57,170 bases of DNA. Origin: Adiantum capillus-veneris (Eukaryota > Streptophyta > Polypodiopsida > Polypodiales > Pteridaceae). The position numbers and the translations under genes are program-made. Shown piece by piece: positions 54,426 to 57,170 of the stretch (its first letter is position 1; each line of letters starts with the position of its first letter). The stretch lies in contig JABFUD020000270.1 in NCBI GenBank assembly GCA_014529385.2, forward strand, positions 1 to 57,170. Reading direction: 5' to 3'. The notes below the pieces were generated by a model. That model had not been told where the DNA came from. It saw only the letters and a program-made list of their open reading frames with translations, and did not search any database.

Positions 54426-55856
54426 ATGGCTTCAGACAAGAATCAGTCGACTCCTTCTGCATCCAGAGATGATGCGAGAAGAGACCACAACGAAGATGCA
54501 CGAGAAGAGTATGGCCCGCCTCGGCCTACTCAGGCGGAGCATCGAGAGATGGAGCATCGGCAGTTGATCAACGATGCAACAAAGATGATGCTCAATTTGG
54601 CCAAGGACCCGAAGATGGCAAAATATATGAGCCAGACCTCTTTGGAGGAGGTGCATACGGAGTGGCAGAAACAAAGCTAAAAAGCACGGCAAAAAGCAGA
54701 AGAAAGGCAGTGACTTCCGGGATTTTTGGGTCGTTAGTCGACATTCGACAAGGCAAAGAAACAGAAGAAGCGTGTCCGATTTGAAGGAGTACCCAGTTCT
54801 TCTTCTTCTTCTTCTTCTTCTGACAGTTCTTCTAGCTCTTCAGATTCGAGCGAAGAAGACAGAAAAGCAAAAAGCAAAGCAAGAAACAACGCTTCGGAAA
54901 GGGCAAGAAAAAGGCAAAGAAGTCTAAATCTCGCCCGGTGAGTGACAGTTCTACAGAGGACTCGTCTACAGACAGTTCAGACTTTGATAACGGCAACTTT
55001 TATGCGAAGAAGAAGAATTTTTACAAAGCCAATTAGTATGACTTTCTCGAAGATAAAAGCAAGAAAGTCCGAGAGTTTAAGGAAGGTGGCCACGCGATCA
55101 AATTTGATACTTTTTCAGGATACTCAGATGCTTCGAAGGCTTTGTCTTTTATACAACAGTTTGACATCGCTTTCGCGGGAGGGTGCTATTCAGAGCACTC
55201 CAAGATTCGGAGAGCTGCCTCTTACTTTAAAGGGAATGCTCGCACTTGGTGGTCCACGCTTCTATTAAGCAAGACTGTGCCAGTTAAATGGCTGAAATTC
55301 AGAGGCTTTTTATTTCTTCTTGGTTGCAAGAGTATAAACGAGATATACGAGCTGCTTGGAACCATCTTCGGATGACTAAAGAGAGATACGGTGGATACTT
55401 ACTGTGAAAGATTCTGGAGCTCTTTTCTACCCGCCTCTTCATTCAAGAAGATCTCGTTTAGAGAACAGATTGAGCGGTTCACCTTGGGTCTACCTACTGA
55501 GATCCGATTTCATTGCTTGGAACAGAAGTTAGCTTCTATTCAGGAGTTGATGAGTTATGTGAAGCGGGGCTTTGCCATTCACTCTGGCAGTCGACCGACC
55601 CCACGAGATGAGGTCATGACACAACGAGCCGAAGAGACTTCTGGGAATGAAAGTAGAAAGAAAAAGAGCAACCCGGAGAAAAAGGATACACGACCCAAGC
55701 TTACTCCTCAGGAGAGAGTTCGCTTCATCAGGGAGGGGAAGTGCTTTGGATGCGGGGAATTTGGACATATCTCCGCGAAGTGTCCTAAAAGGCACAAAAA
55801 GAACAAACCGACAAGGACGACGAAAGGCCTGGGAGTTCGAGAGCAGCTGAGGAACG
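54426..55856 (+). pseudogene. Gypsy gag with CCHC zinc knuckle, broken
   Basis: Starts MASDKNQSTPSASRDD at 54426. First frame ends at 54680. A Ser-rich stretch coded by (CTT)n follows (about 54797-54850), then capsid core text FIQQFDIAFAGGCYSEHSKI and KGNARTWWSTLL (55142-55375), MDTYCERFWSSF, REQIERFTLGLPTEIRF, and the zinc knuckle CFGCGEFGHISAKC (about 55741-55785). Three or more frame breaks. It is cut at 55856 by a minus-strand LTR. Capsid text resembles the gags at 3900 and 34300, so several related Gypsy families are present. Confidence 0.85.
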
Positions 55857-57072
55857 TGTAAGAAAAGGTGTTTGGGTGCAGCGGAATGAATGTTTGAACT
55901 TTGCTCAAGATGAGTGCTCCGAACTGTGCTCAAGGTTCCTTTTCGTTCTTATGGAAGGTAGAGCTTTCTGTTCTTAAGGAGAGAGTGCAATGATCATAAC
56001 AAAGTGAATGGACACTGTGCGTGCAAGTGTATGAGATTGAGAGACAGAGAGAGAGAAGAGAGATACGACACCAGAGACGACGTAAAACCCTCCACCGAAG
56101 GCCCCACTCTCGTCCGCGAGAGTGGTCTACTATTGATTGCACAAACTGGTACAATGATGATGCATGTGACTGCCATGACGACGGGGATGACGACACCGAC
56201 CTAAGGGCTGAAATCTGCAATCCTTGATCTGCTGTCCAAAAAACGTATGGGCTGAAATCTGGCCTGCTTGAAAAACGCTAGGAAAACGCTGATTCTCTGC
56301 TGTCTTTAAGGCTGAAAATCTGCACTTCCTTAGGGCTGAAACTGCAGGGTCTTAAGGGCTGAAAACTGCAGGGTCTTAAGGGCTGAAACTGATGTCCTTT
56401 CGGGCTGAATCTGCTACTCTCTAGGGCTGAATTTGCAGGTTCTTTATGGCTGAAAAAACGCTGCATGCTGAGGTTCCATCTTCTGAAAAATGCTAGCCTC
56501 ATGAAAAACGCTAGGGTTGCAATCTGGAAATGCTAGGTCTGGGGGTGTGTGGGCGATGATCTCTTGATGGAAAACGCCAGGTTGATGCAGATCTAGGGCG
56601 ATGATGCTTGATGATGCAAAACGCTAGGTGCTGAGTCTTGCTTGGAGGGGAGAACCGCCAGGTCTTGCTTGAGAAGTTGCCTACTGAGCTTGGCTCCTGT
56701 TGCCTCTTCTGCCAAAATAGTGCTAGTTTAGGTTTGCTTACATACAAACTTACTCAATTTGCTCTACCTACTTTCCAACAAAAGTTACTTAAAAATAATA
56801 AGTGAAAAATGTCAAAAATAGGTAAAATAGGCTAAATGCATTGGAAAATTCCCTGAAGGATTCTGATGGATTCTGATGGGAATGCTTATGATCATGCTGT
56901 TGTGTGCAACCAGAGGATATGCATCTACACTAAGTGATCTGGGGCATGCACGGTCTACGAATAGACTCATAAAAGTGCTAGATCATTCTAAATCTAGATT
57001 GACTGGACTAACTGAACCTTGCTATGCTGTAGCTTGTCCACGGACACATAGGGTTGGATGTGTCACGTGACA
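55857..57072 (-). repeat. 3' LTR of a third pol-less family member
   Basis: On the minus strand starts TGTCACGTGACACATCC and ends CTTACA, the same family as 24969-26190. Multiple AACGCTAGG motifs (reverse of CCTAGCGTT) lie at about 56270-56630. The element runs beyond the window. Confidence 0.9.
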
Positions 57073-57170
57073 TCCCCTCCTTTTCAAAGTGATGAGGTAC
57101 TGGTACCGAATTGTATGGCCGAGAGGGAGATCGCAATTAGCATCTGAATCCTGGAAGGGCACTCTTTGTG
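57073..57170 (-). mobile_element. Internal 3' end of the same element (partial)
   Basis: Polypurine tract GAAAAGGAGGGGA on the minus strand (57073-57085), then sequence matching 30950-31033. Cut by the window end. Confidence 0.85.

Overview
The window looks like nuclear DNA of a land plant with a large, repeat-filled genome. Most of it is transposable elements, with a few decayed plant gene fragments and one possible intact exon. LTR-retrotransposon primer sites match plant initiator-Met tRNA, and there is a Cassandra-type 5S-carrying miniature retroelement, a U-box-type ARM-repeat fragment and PLS-type PPR fragments. A HET-domain fragment and a Penelope-like element with a GIY-YIG domain at its N-terminal end make a non-seed vascular plant (fern or lycophyte) my best guess. 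That is inference, not proof.

Layout, 1-24 kb: AT-rich sequence with many (CA)n/(GA)n/(CT)n microsatellites. It holds an internally deleted Ty3/Gypsy element (minus, 1824-5997), a LINE 3' fragment (minus, 9080-10190), a decayed coding stretch of unknown family (11400-12380), a HET-domain pseudogene (minus, 13100-14935), PPR pseudogene copies (minus, 16100-17790 and 21000-21960, the second split by a SINE-like insertion), a plant U-box ARM-repeat pseudogene (minus, 18190-18960), a possible first exon of an unidentified gene (22839-23029) and a Copia RNase H fragment (minus, 23755-24062).

Layout, 24-57 kb: one nested stack. A plus-strand Ty3/Gypsy host (RT-RNase H, integrase, chromodomain-like tail) lies in pieces at 24073-24968, 32277-32306, 43569-44255 and about 51715-52431. 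It is split by (1) a three-LTR mosaic element, 24969-32276, target duplication TCATG; (2) a second member of that family, 32307-43568, duplication CAGTA/CAATA, only 30 bp further on, whose 5' LTR is itself split by another Gypsy-like element (32603-38786, duplication CTAGG) and by a 5'-truncated LINE (39485-40536, duplication ATTYGTGC); and (3) a Penelope-like element (44256 to about 51714) that is split by an RT-less Copia element (47413-50754, duplication CGGTG). A Cassandra-like TRIM (52571-53169, duplication GCTAG) sits in the host 3' untranslated region. The host polypurine tract is followed by an LTR that also acts as the 5' LTR of a following gag gene, and that gag is cut by a minus-strand LTR of the same family as (1) and (2), which runs off the window.

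The parts most worth a second look are the Penelope-like element with its N-terminal GIY-YIG domain, 230-bp near-identical flanking repeats and structured 3' region; the pol-less LTR family encoding an unusual His/Asp repeat protein and ending in a G-box palindrome; and the Cassandra-like element. No intact mobile element, rRNA gene, tRNA gene or CRISPR array was seen.
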